A stretch of DNA of 64,000 nucleotides, taken from positions 33,957 through 97,956 of the forward strand of contig DAOMOK010000024.1 in NCBI GenBank assembly GCA_035444285.1, read 5' to 3'. Below the pieces are notes generated by a model. It was given only the letters and a program-made list of their open reading frames with translations. It was not told the origin of the DNA and did not search any database. This document shows positions 16,385 through 24,500 of this stretch, piece by piece. The translations under genes and the position numbers were made by a program. The number at the start of each line of letters is the position of its first letter. The first letter of the stretch is position 1. This DNA comes from CAADGU01 sp035444285. Its GTDB lineage: Bacteria > Chloroflexota > Anaerolineae > Promineifilales > Promineifilaceae.

Positions 16385-16900
16385 ATGTTAAGACAGACAA
16401 GAAAACTATTGGTGGTGGCGACCATACTGGCCCTGGCGGGTCTATTTTTGGGGTGGCAAAACTCGGTGGCGTCAGCCCGGCAGCCTAAGATTTTGGAGTT
16501 TGATACGATGGTAGGCAACACGCAGGCTTTCACCGGGGCCACCAACCCTATCCGGGGCATTAACGGCGGCGGCCTGCCCTGGGTGATCGGTTCGGCAAAG
16601 GGTGAGCTAAAAACAGACGGCCGTTTGGAAATCAATGTACAGGGGTTGGTATTGGCTGTCGGTCCCAACGCCGGCAGCAACCCCATTGCCAACTTCGCGG
16701 CCATTGTAAGCTGCCTGACGGGCGATGGCGGCGTGCAAAATGTGATGACCGGCACCTTCCCGGCTACTACCGGCCCGGCCTCTCAAGGGGGCGGCAATGC
16801 CAAAATAGAGACGACGGTCACACTGCCTCAACCATGTATTGCACCCATCATCTTTGTCACCAATCCGGGTGGCGCCTGGTTTGCGGCAACGGGGAACTAA
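16385..16900 (+). CDS. Small secreted protein of unknown function
   Basis: A 171-residue protein with a clear signal peptide (RKLLVVATILALAGLFLG, cleavage probably near ASA at about 30). The mature part is rich in Gly, Asn and Thr, with a predicted beta character and two cysteines (VSCLTG and QPCIAP) that could form a disulfide. AAGGAGAAAC precedes the ATG. It is divergent from the ECF sigma gene and may belong to its regulon by the upstream motif. I do not recognise a family. Confidence 0.75.
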   Translation: MLRQTRKLLVVATILALAGLFLGWQNSVASARQPKILEFDTMVGNTQAFTGATNPIRGINGGGLPWVIGSAKGELKTDGRLEINVQGLVLAVGPNAGSNPIANFAAIVSCLTGDGGVQNVMTGTFPATTGPASQGGGNAKIETTVTLPQPCIAPIIFVTNPGGAWFAATGN

Positions 16901-16907
16901 GCGCGTG

Positions 16908-16942
16908 TAGAAGTTCAACTTCTCAGAGAAGTTGAACTTCTA
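16908..16942. repeat. Perfect 15-bp hairpin between convergent genes
   Basis: TAGAAGTTCAACTTC at 16908-16922 pairs with GAAGTTGAACTTCTA at 16928-16942 around a 5-nt loop. It lies between the convergent ends of the secreted protein gene and the next minus-strand gene, so a bidirectional terminator is plausible, though T-tracts are short. Confidence 0.7.
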
Positions 16943-16945
16943 AAA

Positions 16946-18289
16946 CTACTCCTCTTTGGGGCGCAAGGGCATCTCGCGGGGTTCGCAGGTGGGCATGTTG
17001 CCTGCATCCGGTGCGTCCACCAGGATAGCCGCCGGGTCTACGCGGGAGTTAAATTGGGACACTTCCACATCTTCGTGGATGAGACCGGCCCACACCGGCT
17101 GCGGGTTACGCACGCCAAAGACGTTGGTCAGGCGAATGCCGCCGGTTACTACGGCACGGTCGCCGGGCATCAGGTAATAGTGCCCATCAATTTCGGTTAA
17201 ATCTTCCGGGCTGCCTACCGCCCAGCGAAAAGGGTAATTGGAGATCTCATTTTCAAAACCGATGCCCACCCGAAAAGCGCCGGATTCGGTGAACCAGCCC
17301 AGGGTATTGTAATTCCAGTCGGAATCGTACACCGTGCCGGGCGGCGGGCCGCTGGTGCGAATGGGCGTTGTGCCGTAGTTTTCAACGGTGAGGGTGAAAT
17401 AGAGGGTATCACAGATGGACACGGCCGTTATGTTCCAACTCACCGTATCCCCTGTTGGCGGTGGGAAGATGTGGGCGCGGGGCACACCACCGTACTGAAT
17501 GGTGAACTCGCTTTCCACCCGGACAATTTGTCCCTCTTCGTCACGGGCAATAGCCACAATGGGATAGGCGCCATCCGGCGGCGGCGTGGCGCCCTCGTCT
17601 ACACCCCCGGCATAGTCGTAATAATGCCAGCCGGCCGACCGGGCCGGCACGTTTTGTTCATACTCCAAAACGGGCTGCTCAGAACCATCCGGCATGACCA
17701 AAAAGACACGCAAATCGGCCACATCTTTGGTCAGGAAAAATTGCGCCCGGAGGCGGTCGTCAATACCATCCCGGTTGGGGGTGAATGTGTCTCGATCCAG
17801 GGTGAAGTTGCGCATGTCGGGCAGTTCCGGGTCGCCGTCGCGGATGGTGATCTGCCCCTGCTGCCGCTCGGTGACGTCCCGCTCGTCGGCGGCCTCCACC
17901 GTCCAGGTATAAAGGCCATCGGGCAGCAAACGACTCAGAATTTGCCCCTGCACCTGGTCATCGGGCAGCGTAAAACCATCCACAATGCCGCTAAAGGCGA
18001 CGCGATAGTCACCGGCCCCACGCGGTTTCTCTTCACGAAAGTAAAAGCGTTCGCCGGCTTCATTTTCAAAGTAGATGGAGACACGGCCGTTGCGTGATAA
18101 CCGGTAGCTAATAGTGGTGACGTCATCCACGCCATCCGCATTGGGGCTGATTTCGGCAGCCGCCACGTTCACGTTGCGCAGCAGGCTGTCGTCGCCGCGC
18201 ACCAAACGCCAACCAACCGCCACCGCCGCCAACACGAGCATCAGAGCCAACATACCGACTATCCAGGGAGTTCGTTTCTGCTCAACCAT
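16946..18289 (-). CDS. Membrane-anchored surface protein with two SPNxDGxDD repeats
   Basis: A 447-residue protein with one N-terminal membrane segment (about 9-28) and a large extracytoplasmic part. Two calcium-loop-like motifs, ISPNADGVDD and FTPNRDGIDD, each start an FlgD/Ig-like beta domain, as in surface proteins that carry the SPNGDGxND type of motif. The C-terminal third (from about 300) is another beta-rich region without a recognised family. No catalytic motif is seen. The start ATG is at 18289. It lies downstream of glmS on the same strand, with about 130 bp between. Confidence 0.7.
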   Translation of the reverse strand: MVEQKRTPWIVGMLALMLVLAAVAVGWRLVRGDDSLLRNVNVAAAEISPNADGVDDVTTISYRLSRNGRVSIYFENEAGERFYFREEKPRGAGDYRVAFSGIVDGFTLPDDQVQGQILSRLLPDGLYTWTVEAADERDVTERQQGQITIRDGDPELPDMRNFTLDRDTFTPNRDGIDDRLRAQFFLTKDVADLRVFLVMPDGSEQPVLEYEQNVPARSAGWHYYDYAGGVDEGATPPPDGAYPIVAIARDEEGQIVRVESEFTIQYGGVPRAHIFPPPTGDTVSWNITAVSICDTLYFTLTVENYGTTPIRTSGPPPGTVYDSDWNYNTLGWFTESGAFRVGIGFENEISNYPFRWAVGSPEDLTEIDGHYYLMPGDRAVVTGGIRLTNVFGVRNPQPVWAGLIHEDVEVSQFNSRVDPAAILVDAPDAGNMPTCEPREMPLRPKEE

Positions 18290-18415
18290 AGGCGCAAGTG
18301 TACCAGAGGGGTACAGGCCGGGCGAGGACGATCAGGCTACGTTCAGACAACGGGATGTACGGCCGTTCACCCCACAAAATGAGAGGGCAACGGCCGTACC
18401 ATTCCCCATTATCGC

Positions 18416-20260
18416 TTATTCCACCGTTACACTTTTTGCCAGGTTGCGTGGCTGGTCTACGTCGCAGCCACGGCGCACGGCCGTGTGGTAGCTGAGCAAC
18501 TGCATGGGGATGCTGTTTACCACCGGGGCCAGCAGCGGCGGCGTTTCCGGCACATAAATCACATGGTCAGCTTCGGCGGCAACGGCCGTGTCCCCCTCCG
18601 TCGCCAGGGCAATCACCGTGCCGCCGCGTGCCTTCGCCTGCTGAATCTGGCTGATCATCTTCTCATACAGCGGGTCTTTGGTGGCAATGGCTACCACCGG
18701 CATCGTCTCATCAATCAGGGCAATGGGGCCGTGTTTCATTTCCCCCGCCGGATAACCCTCCGCATGAATGTAGCTGATCTCCTTCAGCTTCAGCGCCCCT
18801 TCCAGCGCCACCGGGTAGTTGATGCCCCGCCCCAAAAAGAGAAAATCGGTGGCCTTAAAAAAGTGATGGCTCAACTCCTCATATTCCGGGTCATGATCCA
18901 GCACCCGCCCCGCCAGATCAGGCAGATGCGCCAGGTCATCGGCCAATTGACGCTGCCGCGCCGGTGAGACCACGCCGCGCAGTTCACCCAACACGCAGGC
19001 CAGCAGATACAGGTCTACGATGGAGGTGGTAAACGCTTTGGTGCTGGCGACGCCAATCTCCGGCCCGGCTTGCATGGCAATGTAGCCATCAGAAATGCGC
19101 ATGGATTGGCTGCCAAAGGCATTGACAATCGTCCACAAAATCGCCCCCGACGCCTTCGCCTGTTCACTGGCTGCCAACGTATCGGCCGTTTCGCCAGACT
19201 GGGTGATGGACAGTACGGCCGTGTCCCCATCCAATATCGGCTCATAATAACGGAACTCGGAAGCGTACTCCACCTCCACCGGCACACGGGCAATAGACTC
19301 GATCATAAATTTGCCCACCAGCCCGGCGTAATAACTGGTGCCGCAGGCCACAATGAAGATTTTCTTCAGCCGTTTTGCCAGCTCTGGCGTCAGGTTCATT
19401 TCCGGCAGGCTGATGTGCCCCGTCTCAAAATCCACCCGCCCCCGCAGCGTGTTGATGATCGCCTGCGGCTGCTCAAAAATCTCTTTTTGCATGAAATGTT
19501 TGAACTCCCCTTTGGCTGCGCTCACCGGGTCCCAGGCGATGGTATGGATTTCCGGTGTAATTGGGTTGCCGTCCAGATCGGTGATGCTGTAACCCTGCCG
19601 CGTCACCCGCGCCATCTGGCGGCTTTCCAGAAAAATCATCTGGCGCGTAAATTCCAGAATGGCGGGGATGTCCGAAGCGATAAACATTTCCTCCTGCCCC
19701 ACGCCCAATGTGATGCCCCCAGCATTACCCAGACGAGCGCAAATGAGGGTGTCTGGGTGGTCAATGCTCATCACCACGACAGCGTTAGCGCCGCGTAACT
19801 GGCGCAAGGTGTGGCGCACGGCCGTTTCAAACCCCACACCGCTCTCCAGATACCGCTCCACCATCTGTACAATCACTTCCGTGTCCGTCTCGGAGTCGAA
19901 GCGCACCCCTTCGGCCATCAGTTCGTCGCGCAGTTCCACGTAATTTTCGACGATGCCATTGTGAACCAGGACGACACGGCCGTTCATACTGACATGTGGA
20001 TGGGCGTTGCGCTGGCTGGGCTGCCCGTGCGTGGCCCAGCGGGTGTGCCCAATGCCGATATGCCCATGCAGCGGCGAGTGGGCCATCATGGTTTCCAGAT
20101 TACCCAGCTTGCCCACATCCCGGCGCAAGGCAATATGTCCGTTTTGGGCCAGCACCGCCACCCCGGCCGAATCATAGCCCCGGTACTCCAGCCTTTTCAG
20201 GCCGCCCAACACCACGGCTGACGCTTCCCGCGCCCCAATATACCCAACGATACCACACAT
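18416..20260 (-). CDS. glmS: Glutamine-fructose-6-phosphate aminotransferase (isomerizing)
   Basis: Makes glucosamine 6-phosphate from fructose 6-phosphate and glutamine, the entry to UDP-GlcNAc and cell-wall or polysaccharide synthesis. The 614 residues start MCGIVGYIG with the catalytic Cys2 exposed after Met removal. The glutaminase domain includes LEYRGYDSAGVA, HTRWATHG and HNGIVENY. Two SIS domains follow (ACGTSYYAGL, SQSGETADTLAA; later LGRGINYPVALEGALKLKE), and the end CDVDQPRNLAKSVTVE is canonical. The long upstream leader contains a probable glmS ribozyme, so product-triggered mRNA cleavage is the expected control. Confidence 0.97.
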   Translation of the reverse strand: MCGIVGYIGAREASAVVLGGLKRLEYRGYDSAGVAVLAQNGHIALRRDVGKLGNLETMMAHSPLHGHIGIGHTRWATHGQPSQRNAHPHVSMNGRVVLVHNGIVENYVELRDELMAEGVRFDSETDTEVIVQMVERYLESGVGFETAVRHTLRQLRGANAVVVMSIDHPDTLICARLGNAGGITLGVGQEEMFIASDIPAILEFTRQMIFLESRQMARVTRQGYSITDLDGNPITPEIHTIAWDPVSAAKGEFKHFMQKEIFEQPQAIINTLRGRVDFETGHISLPEMNLTPELAKRLKKIFIVACGTSYYAGLVGKFMIESIARVPVEVEYASEFRYYEPILDGDTAVLSITQSGETADTLAASEQAKASGAILWTIVNAFGSQSMRISDGYIAMQAGPEIGVASTKAFTTSIVDLYLLACVLGELRGVVSPARQRQLADDLAHLPDLAGRVLDHDPEYEELSHHFFKATDFLFLGRGINYPVALEGALKLKEISYIHAEGYPAGEMKHGPIALIDETMPVVAIATKDPLYEKMISQIQQAKARGGTVIALATEGDTAVAAEADHVIYVPETPPLLAPVVNSIPMQLLSYHTAVRRGCDVDQPRNLAKSVTVE

Positions 20261-20280
20261 AATAAACCTCCATAAGAAAG

Positions 20281-20355
20281 TGAACAGTGTGCAGTAAGCA
20301 GTAAGCGGGAAGCAGTGGCATGAATGCTCACTGTTTACTGCTAACCGCTCACTGC
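20281..20355. repeat. Palindromic heptad array CAGTAAG in the glmS leader
   Basis: CAGTAAGCAGTAAGCGG-type units on the left face ACTGTTTACTGCTAACCGCTCACTG on the right. It lies between the glmS start and its ribozyme. Confidence 0.65.
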
Positions 20356-20399
20356 ACTGTGGCGACCCTCGATTGTGTGTTTCGTGGGAACGCCCCTTC

Positions 20400-20485
20400 T
20401 AAAATTCCGTAAGCCGTAACCCGTAATCTGTTAACCGAACACGGTTTACGGTTTACGGATTACGATTTACGGATCACGGATCACG
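20400..20485. repeat. Palindromic heptad array CCGTAA in the glmS leader
   Basis: CGTAAGCCGTAACCCGTAAT units on the left face ACGGTTTACGGATTACG units on the right. It is a second array inserted in the same leader; the two together push the ribozyme about 310 nt from the start codon. Confidence 0.65.
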
Positions 20486-20570
20486 GTAAATTGGTCACTC
20501 GCCACTCCTTTTGTCGGCCAGTTACCTGCGCCGGTTTGTGGAGTGGCTCTAAATTGAAGGGGCATTGATT

Positions 20571-20737
20571 CAGAGTGTGACCGCTCTGGAAGGCATCCGC
20601 TGATCTTTCGATTTTCCGACGGACGTTCCCACGTCCGCCGTTAACCCCACCGCGCGGCGGGGAACCTTCACCTCGTCAACGAGCGCACACCTGTCAGGTC
20701 TTTTGAGACCTGACAGGTGTACACTTGTCCATGCGCT
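20571..20737 (-). ncRNA. Probable glmS ribozyme with enlarged P3-side insertion
   Basis: On the minus strand upstream of glmS the order of conserved elements matches the glmS self-cleaving riboswitch. AGCGCATGGAC begins at 20737, with predicted cleavage before the G at 20736. A 14-bp P1 hairpin follows (arms 20720-20707 and 20700-20687), then GTTGACGAGG (20680-20671). GAAGG (20669-20665) pairs with CCTTC (20593-20589) as P3, and AATCGAAAGAT plus GCGGATGCC (20600-20592) complete the core. A CAGAG/CTCTG stem near 20588-20571 could be P4. Between GGTT and AATCGA, where most members are short, two extra GC-rich hairpins occur (about 20662-20616). Location and motif order are strong; the exact 3' end is uncertain. 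Confidence 0.75.
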
Positions 20738-20899
20738 CATCGTGCCCTGTTAATGTAGTGTGGACTGTAGCGGGCGGCGGTTACGGCCGTGCTTAACACC
20801 CACATCGCGCCTTTTCTACGCCACTTCCCCCAATTGTCAAGCGGTTAAGCGCGTAGATAAATTTTTCCTCACCCATCTGTACTAATTTTCACAAAATGG

Positions 20900-20927
20900 T
20901 TGACAGTTACTTAGGCGGGCTTACAAT
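20900..20927 (+). promoter_or_regulatory. Promoter for the MarR-RND transcription unit
   Basis: TTGACA (20900-20905), a 16-nt spacer and TACAAT (20922-20927) form a strong sigma-70-like promoter facing the MarR gene. Half-sites of the inverted repeat described next lie in its spacer and directly downstream of the -10. Confidence 0.65.
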
Positions 20928-20954
20928 TAGCCTGCCTAATCATTAGGCTGGCTA
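20911..20954. promoter_or_regulatory. Likely MarR operator: three TTAGGC-type half-sites
   Basis: TTAGGCGGGCT (20911-20921) and AGCCTGCCTAA (20929-20939) form one inverted repeat across the -10 box. TAGCCTGCCTAAT (20928-20940) and ATTAGGCTGGCTA (20942-20954) form a second, near-perfect one just downstream. Overlap with the promoter suggests repression, most likely by the MarR protein encoded next. Confidence 0.6.
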
Positions 20955-21044
20955 ATTAAATTCATCTACAGTACCAGGCACAGGGTATTTCGGTTCTGAA
21001 TAATGAAGGCCGTCCTGCTCTGTGCCTGGCGCTACGTTGTCTCT

Positions 21045-21491
21045 ATGTCTGAAACAAATCTGGTAGCGACTGAAATTATTCGCACAATCCCCGCCGTGAT
21101 GCGGCTGGTGGCGGCCGAACTGCGCAAGCAGCAGAGCCAGCTTGTGCCCGCCCAACTGGGCGTACTGGGGGCGCTGGCAGAACGTTCCTGCAACCTCAGC
21201 GAACTGGCCGAACTGAGCGGCGTCAGCCTGCCCACCATGTCTGGCACCGTCAGCCACCTGGTGGCGCAAGGGCTGGTCAAACGCAGCCGCGCCGCCCACG
21301 ACCGGCGCATGATCATGCTGGAACTGACGCCCGACGGCCGTACACAGCTCAACCACCTGGGACAACACATCATCGGTCACCTCGCCGACTTGTTAGCCCC
21401 TCTCTCCCCCGCAGAACTCGACACCCTGCAAAACGGCTTGCGCACTTTACAAAAAGTGTTCCCACCGTGGGAGCCGTTTAAGCAAGATTAA
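21045..21491 (+). CDS. MarR-family transcriptional regulator
   Basis: A 148-residue winged-helix regulator. The fold can be followed as PAQLGVLGALAE, CNLSELAELSGVSLPTMSGT (recognition region), then HLVAQGLVKRSRAAHDRRMIM for the wing with the typical D-x-R basic stretch, and a C-terminal dimerisation helix. The start at 21045 matches the family; an ATG at 21003 would add 14 unusual residues. It sits 78 bp before the RND transporter gene on the same strand, so a ligand-responsive repressor of that pump is the natural inference. Confidence 0.88.
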   Translation: MSETNLVATEIIRTIPAVMRLVAAELRKQQSQLVPAQLGVLGALAERSCNLSELAELSGVSLPTMSGTVSHLVAQGLVKRSRAAHDRRMIMLELTPDGRTQLNHLGQHIIGHLADLLAPLSPAELDTLQNGLRTLQKVFPPWEPFKQD

Positions 21492-21558
21492 GAGATTAGG
21501 AGATTGGGAGACCGTGAGACTGCCAATCGCCCAATTACCCAGTTACCTGATTACCCAA
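21489..21558. repeat. Heptad/octad array between marR and the RND gene
   Basis: AGATTAGGAGATTGGGAGA on the left and CCAATCGCCCAATTACCCAG plus CCTGATTACCC on the right form a degenerate palindromic array. It fills the spacer up to the Shine-Dalgarno AAGGAG of the next gene. Confidence 0.5.
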
Positions 21559-21569
21559 GGAGTACATCC

Positions 21570-24500
21570 ATGCTAACCAAACTATTCGACAAAATCACAG
21601 CCTTATCCCTGCGCTTCCGCTGGATTACCGTAGCCATTGCCATGATTATTCTGGCAGCCGGCGTCTACTCGGTAACGCAGCTCAATCAGGAACTGCTACC
21701 ACGGGTCGAATTCCCACAGACGGTAGTCGTCGTGCAGTGGGCTGACGCGGGATCGGCCGAACAATTTTTGGAAGAAGTAACCATCCCCCTGGAAGAAAAG
21801 CTGCAAGGCGTGGATGGGGTGCTAAATGTGGAATCCACCACCAATCCCAACTTTGCCTTTCTGATTGCCCGCTACGACTTTGGCCTGAACCAGGAGCGGA
21901 TTTTGGAGGCGATCAACGCGGCTATTGCCAGCGCCGGGCTGCCGGAAACGGCCGAAAGCCAGGTGATCAACTTCAGCTTTAGCGATCTGCCGGTGGTCAT
22001 TGCCAGCGTCTCCTCCTCAGAATTGACACTGCCGGAACTGAAGGCGCTGGTGGAATCCGAACTAAAACCGGGTTTGGAAGGATTAGACCCGGTCAGCCGT
22101 GTGGTTGTCTCCGGTGGGCAAGAAATACCAGAAGAGACCGAGCCGGTAGCAGAAGCGTCCCCTGCTGAACCCACCCCCATGGCTACCCCGGAAGACCCCG
22201 GTCGGCTGCCCCAAATCTTTGTGGATGGCGCCAAAAGTTTGGGCGTTGAGATCAGCTACGCCCAGGACATCACCGTTGACCTGCTGCGCAGCATTAGCGA
22301 CCGGCCCTCTGCCGCCGAGGATGTGATGACCATCCTGGCTATCTTCCCCACCGACCTGCTGGTGTATGTGCCCGCCGACACCCTCTCTTACCTGCCGGTT
22401 GAATACATCGAAACGCTTGATCCGGCGCTGGTGGCAGAACTGGACGAACTGGCGGCGGAATTTGGCGGCGTGGGCCAATATACCCTGGCCGAAGCCACCG
22501 CTCAGCTCTCCGGCAATGAAATCGCCGTAGCAGAACCAACAGTCATGCCCACCCCGGAAACGGCCGCCGAAACCGAAATCATCACCGAAACGGCCGTACT
22601 GCCCACCTTTGCCCCCGTTGATTTACCAGAAACATGGGTTGCCGGGGCCGCCCAATTAGGCCAGGTCATTTCCACTACCGCCGACATCACCCCCGAATTT
22701 ATGCAAGGGCTGGTGCAGTTTGCCCCCGACCAACTGGCGGAGTTGACGCCAGAGATGTGGCGGGCGCTTGACCCGGCGGTCACGGCCGTGGCCCTGCCCC
22801 TGGTAGAAGCCGATTTAGACCCCTTGTTGGTCATCCAACTTAAAGCCATTCAAGCCGCCGCTGTCGGTGAAGCGCCGCCTCCGGCCGAACTACCCGCATC
22901 CTGGCAAGCGTTCACCGCGGCCATGGGAATGCCCATCACCAGCACCGCCGCCTTTGCCAATTTACCGCCGCAAGCATTTGCCGGATTGACCGGGAACAGC
23001 GCCCCCCCAGAACTGCTGGCCGATCTGACGCCGGAAGTGCTATTGGGGATGCCGGCGGAATTGTTGGCCGCTTTGTCGGCCACCCTGCCGCCCGAAGTCA
23101 GCGCAAACCTGGATGAGGGCACTCTGGAGACGCTGAAAAATATCGGCATCGCCCATGAACGCTACCAGTTAATGGTGGCTGTGCAAGAACAAGAAGGGGA
23201 AGAGGGTGAAACGGCCGTGGCCGAACCCACCCCCGACCCCGCCCGCCTGCCTGACCTGCTCATTCAAGGCATGGCCCAGGCCGGGCTGGAACTGGAATAT
23301 GCCCAGGACATCAGCCCAGAGATGATGCGCCTGTTGGCCGGGTTTGGCCCGCAGGCCATCCAGGCCCTGGCGCTGCTCACGCCGGATAACCTGCGCCTGT
23401 TACAGCCAGAAGTGATTGCCCTGCTGCCGGTAGCCTTCCTGGATACTCTGGACGCCGATCTACGCGCCGAACTGGATACGTTGGCGGCCGAATTTGGCGG
23501 CGCCGGCGCCCTGGCAATAGCCGAAGCCGAAGAGACAGCAGCGGCTTCGGCCGAAGCGCCTGCCCTGGCCGGCATCTGGGTAGAACCCGGTCCCAATGGT
23601 GAAGAACCGCTCTTCAAAACAGCCTACGATCTGATTAACAACGGCTTCATGCCGGGAGCGGCCGTACTCTTGAACTTTTTACCCAGTTCTCCGAACGGTG
23701 ACATGGCCCCGCAAATGATGGCCGATCTGACGCCAGACGTGATCGCCTACCTGGCCGAAAATGAAGAGGGATTCATAGAAAACCTGGAACCGAACATCCT
23801 GGAACTGATGTCTCCTGAAACGATCCTGTTCATGCTGGCAAACTACCCCGATGCCTTTGACGCCGATCTGACGGCGCGGTTGGAAGGGGTCGCCGCCGGA
23901 ACGGTGACGGTTTTTGTGCCGGATGCGGCCATTACGCGCACCGACGGCAACCCGTCGGTACTGATTCAGGTGTTCAAGGGTGGTGATGACAACACGGTAG
24001 ATACCGCCCACGCCATTTTTGATACGATGGCGGAATTTGAACAGGCGCATCCCGGTATGAAAGCAACGCTGGTATTTGAACAGGCCACCTTTATCGAAGA
24101 ATCCATTGCCGGCGTCACCCGCGAGGGGTCATTGGGCGCGGTGTTTGCCGTCCTGGTGATCCTGGTCTTTTTGAGCGGGCACATTGGCGGACGTTACCGC
24201 TTAAGCTGGCGGGCCACATTGGTTATTGCCGTCTCCATCCCCCTCTCCATCTTCAGCGCCTTTTTCCTGATGCAGTGGCTGCCCGTCACCATTGGCGAGG
24301 GAATGCAAAATTGGGCCAACAGCAGCGGCAGCAGTGTTGTCACCTTTATCTCGCGTCTGTTCCCCAATTCCGTCACCCTTAACATCATGACCCTGAGCGG
24401 CCTTACGGTAGCCATTGGCCGCGTGGTGGATGATTCCATTGTGGTGCTAGAAAACTCCTACCGCCACATCCAGCGCGGTGAAGAGACCAACGACGCCATC

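Noticed and set aside
18485..19798. Plus-strand open frames opposite glmS
   Set aside because: glmS is complete and canonical on the minus strand; these frames show no domain.
20687..20720. Stand-alone terminator hairpin upstream of glmS
   Set aside because: It is better explained as P1 of the glmS ribozyme, since the conserved core words flank it in the right order and it has no T-tract.
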